Assembly (NCBI GenBank): GCA_028711205.1
Contig: JAQTSP010000022.1
Span: 9,160-16,846 of the forward strand
Source: Eubacteriales bacterium
Lineage (GTDB): Bacteria; Bacillota; Clostridia; Christensenellales; SZUA-584
DNA: 7,687 bases
Reading direction: 5' to 3'
Positions 6,106 to 7,687 of the stretch are shown piece by piece. The position numbers were made by a program, and so were the translations under genes. The notes under the pieces are model-generated. The model was not told where the DNA came from, did no database searches, and saw only the letters and a program-made list of their open reading frames with translations. How positions within the stretch are numbered: the stretch's first letter is position 1; each line of letters opens with the position of its first letter.

Positions 6106-6492
6106 ATGGAGATCGTTAAAATAGCCATTATTGGCATCGTCGCGGGCGTATTGGTCGTGACGATAAAACAAAAACAGCCCGAACTCGGGCTCCAGGTCAG
6201 TATCGTGGCCGGTCTTATCATATTCATCTATGTGCTTGATTATCTGATTACGGCTGTCGACTATATTAAAGACATCGTGACGAATTATGACATACCGTAC
6301 GAGAGTATCACGATCGTTTTAAAGATCATCGGCATCGCGTATATCTGCGAGTTTGCGGTGCAGATTTTGAAAGATACGGGGGAAAGCTCGCTGGCGTCAA
6401 AGGTCGAGCTTGCGGGGCGCGTGTTTATCATCGTGCTGTCGCTGCCGATCATCACGTCGTTCATGAAAATGATATTGGGATTGTTAGGATGA
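6106..6492 (+). CDS. spoIIIAD: stage III sporulation protein AD
   Basis: A 128-aa polytopic membrane protein, the normal family length. Hydrophobic segments lie at about 4-20, 30-50, 67-86 and 104-127. The block IGIAYICEFAVQILKDTGES (75-94) followed by LASKVELAGR is highly characteristic of SpoIIIAD. It is part of the mother-cell side of the channel with AC and AE. The ATG lies 2 bases after the spoIIIAC stop and has no Shine-Dalgarno of its own, so translation probably depends on ribosomes finishing spoIIIAC. Its last codons, at AGGA (6486-6489), also supply the ribosome binding site of spoIIIAE. Confidence 0.95.
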   Translation: MEIVKIAIIGIVAGVLVVTIKQKQPELGLQVSIVAGLIIFIYVLDYLITAVDYIKDIVTNYDIPYESITIVLKIIGIAYICEFAVQILKDTGESSLASKVELAGRVFIIVLSLPIITSFMKMILGLLG

Positions 6493-6496
6493 ACAT

Positions 6497-7687
6497 ATGA
6501 AAAAAGCATTTCTGATATGCGCGATTGCGCTGTGCCTTGTGATATTGCCTCAGACGGCGCTTGCCGACGACGACGAGGAAACCGATGATGCCATAGACGA
6601 AGCCGTTGAGGATGAGATCGAGGACAATATCGAAAGCGCGCTCAGTTCTGCGGACCTGCACGAGATCGAGTCGTTCTATAACGATTATTCAACCACATTA
6701 AATGCGATCACGGGCGGCGCCGATTTCAATAGTTTTGTGACCATGCTTGCAAAAGGCGGCGCCGATTTCAACATCGCCAATATATATTCACTTATCTTTA
6801 GCGCGATTTTGGGCGGTGTCAGACAGAGCGTACCGGCCGTGGTAGAGATCATCGTGATCGCGCTTCTTTTCAGCATCATAACGCATTTTAAACCGTCGTT
6901 TGGCGAATCGGGCGTGTCCAAGGCGGCGCATACGGCGCAGTATGTGATCGTCGGCACGATCACGGTCAGCATACTCGTGAGTGTTTTCACGACCGGCACG
7001 AACGCAATTGCCGGTATGACCGCCTTTACAGAAGAGCTTTTTCCGCTGCTCATATCGCTTCTGACAGCGCTTGGCGGCATCACGTCTTCGGCGATTTTGA
7101 GCCCCGCGACGGTTTTTCTGACGACGGGCATCACCATCTTCTTTAAGAGTTTTATACTGCCGCTCATCATCGTACTCACAGTTTTTACGATCGTCAACAA
7201 TTTTTCCACCAGTGTTAAGCTCAGCGGTTTTTGCACGCTTATCAAAAGCATCATCAAATGGGCGATCGGTATCTGCTCGACGGTCTTTCTTGGTATCGTT
7301 TCGATGCAGGGCCTTCTTGGCGCCACATTCGACGGCATATCGATAATGACGGCGAAATATACTATTGATAAGATGGTTCCGATCGTCGGCGGCCTGTTCT
7401 CGGATACGGTGGAGGTGCTGATTTCGTGCACGCTGCTGATCAAAAACGCGGTGGGCATCGCGGGCATCATCATCATCGCGGGCATCATCATCACGCCTGT
7501 TTTTTCGATACTGGCCCATTACTTTTTGTTCAAGCTAACGGGCGCGGTGCTTGAGCCGGTCGCGGGCAGTACGATGGGAAAGTTCGCGTCCGACGCGGCG
7601 GCTGTGCTGCTGCTGCTGTTTGCAGCCGTGCTTGCGGCGGCGGCTATGTTCTTTATCACCATCGCGGTCCTCCTCGGCGCGGGCCAC
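6497..7687 (+). CDS. spoIIIAE: stage III sporulation protein AE (C-terminus cut by window end)
   Basis: An open frame of 397 codons runs off the window with no stop. Since SpoIIIAE is usually about 390-400 aa, only a few residues should be missing. The protein has a signal peptide (1-23, basic start MKK, hydrophobic core, likely cut after ALA). A very acidic stretch rich in D and E follows (24-47), then a soluble segment to about 105, then several membrane segments (roughly 112-130, 147-167, 182-232, 320-345, 367-395). The block TAKYTIDKMVPIVGG (285-299) followed by LLIKNAVGIAG (313-323) is typical of the family. It is the largest membrane component of the SpoIIIA channel. The ATG at 6497 lies 4 bases after the spoIIIAD stop, with AGGA at 6486-6489. 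spoIIIAF-AH would be expected just beyond the window. Confidence 0.95.
   Translation, partial: MKKAFLICAIALCLVILPQTALADDDEETDDAIDEAVEDEIEDNIESALSSADLHEIESFYNDYSTTLNAITGGADFNSFVTMLAKGGADFNIANIYSLIFSAILGGVRQSVPAVVEIIVIALLFSIITHFKPSFGESGVSKAAHTAQYVIVGTITVSILVSVFTTGTNAIAGMTAFTEELFPLLISLLTALGGITSSAILSPATVFLTTGITIFFKSFILPLIIVLTVFTIVNNFSTSVKLSGFCTLIKSIIKWAIGICSTVFLGIVSMQGLLGATFDGISIMTAKYTIDKMVPIVGGLFSDTVEVLISCTLLIKNAVGIAGIIIIAGIIITPVFSILAHYFLFKLTGAVLEPVAGSTMGKFASDAAAVLLLLFAAVLAAAAMFFITIAVLLGAGH
6713..6771 (+). repeat. direct 17-bp repeat within spoIIIAE
   Basis: The 17-base string GGCGGCGCCGATTTCAA occurs perfectly at 6713-6729 and 6755-6771, offset 42 bases (14 codons) in the same frame. It encodes GGADFN twice, in the soluble segment before the first membrane helix. 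The bases between and after the copies do not match, so this is a short repeated motif rather than a full 42-bp duplication. Confidence 0.8.
7460..7492 (+). repeat. short tandem repeat encoding AGIII units in spoIIIAE
   Basis: The string GCGGGCATCATCATC occurs at 7460-7474 and 7478-7492, an 18-base offset in frame. It encodes AGIIIIAGIII inside a membrane helix (residues about 322-332). It is a low-complexity coding repeat and may be prone to slippage in steps of three bases. Confidence 0.7.

Noticed and set aside
7453..7500. ATC-rich repeat considered as a CRISPR or minisatellite
   Set aside because: It has only two units, is in frame, and encodes a normal isoleucine-rich membrane helix in SpoIIIAE.
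6685..7519. Two long minus-strand ORFs (269 and 243 codons) opposite spoIIIAE
   Set aside because: The plus strand encodes clear SpoIIIAE throughout. The minus-strand products are low-complexity (Met/Pro runs from ATC repeats, or Arg/Asp-rich) with no RBS or recognisable domain.

Overview
The window looks like chromosomal DNA of an endospore-forming Firmicute, most likely a clostridial lineage. The main reason is a co-directional spoIIIAA-AB-AC-AD-AE cluster, found only in endospore formers, together with strong Shine-Dalgarno sites, a TTG start, and Bacillus/Clostridium-type DeoC and SorC proteins. By eye the base composition is near 50% GC, with AT-rich gaps. All genes lie on the + strand. 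I see no RNA gene, CRISPR array, insertion sequence or phage gene.

Region 1 (1-917) holds the 3' end of leuC and a complete leuD. These are the two subunits of an aconitase-family hydro-lyase, normally isopropylmalate isomerase of leucine synthesis. An AT-rich gap (918-1089) follows, with a weak candidate terminator and a 7-bp tandem repeat that may be promoter or operator DNA.

Region 2 (1090-4340) is a compact three-gene operon: a SorC/DeoR-type sugar-sensing regulator, a GlpK-like FGGY kinase, and a short-form deoxyribose-phosphate aldolase. It ends in a clear intrinsic terminator at 4305-4340. The likely logic is that a phosphorylated sugar or polyol relieves the regulator, the kinase makes a phosphorylated intermediate, and the aldolase cleaves a deoxy-sugar phosphate into acetaldehyde and glyceraldehyde 3-phosphate. 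The kinase keeps the FGGY catalytic core. However, the residue corresponding to the Phe that lines the glycerol pocket of E. coli GlpK is Ala, and the histidine that HPr phosphorylates in Gram-positive GlpK is Val. Its true substrate may therefore not be glycerol.

Region 3 (4402-7687) is the spoIIIA operon. SpoIIIAA (ATPase), AB, AC, AD and AE (cut only at its extreme C-terminus) belong to the mother-cell part of the SpoIIIA-SpoIIQ channel between mother cell and forespore. The genes overlap or lie within 14 bp of each other. A possible sigma-E-like promoter sits just before spoIIIAA.

I found no clearly undescribed system. The best lead is the remodelled kinase in the regulator-kinase-aldolase operon.
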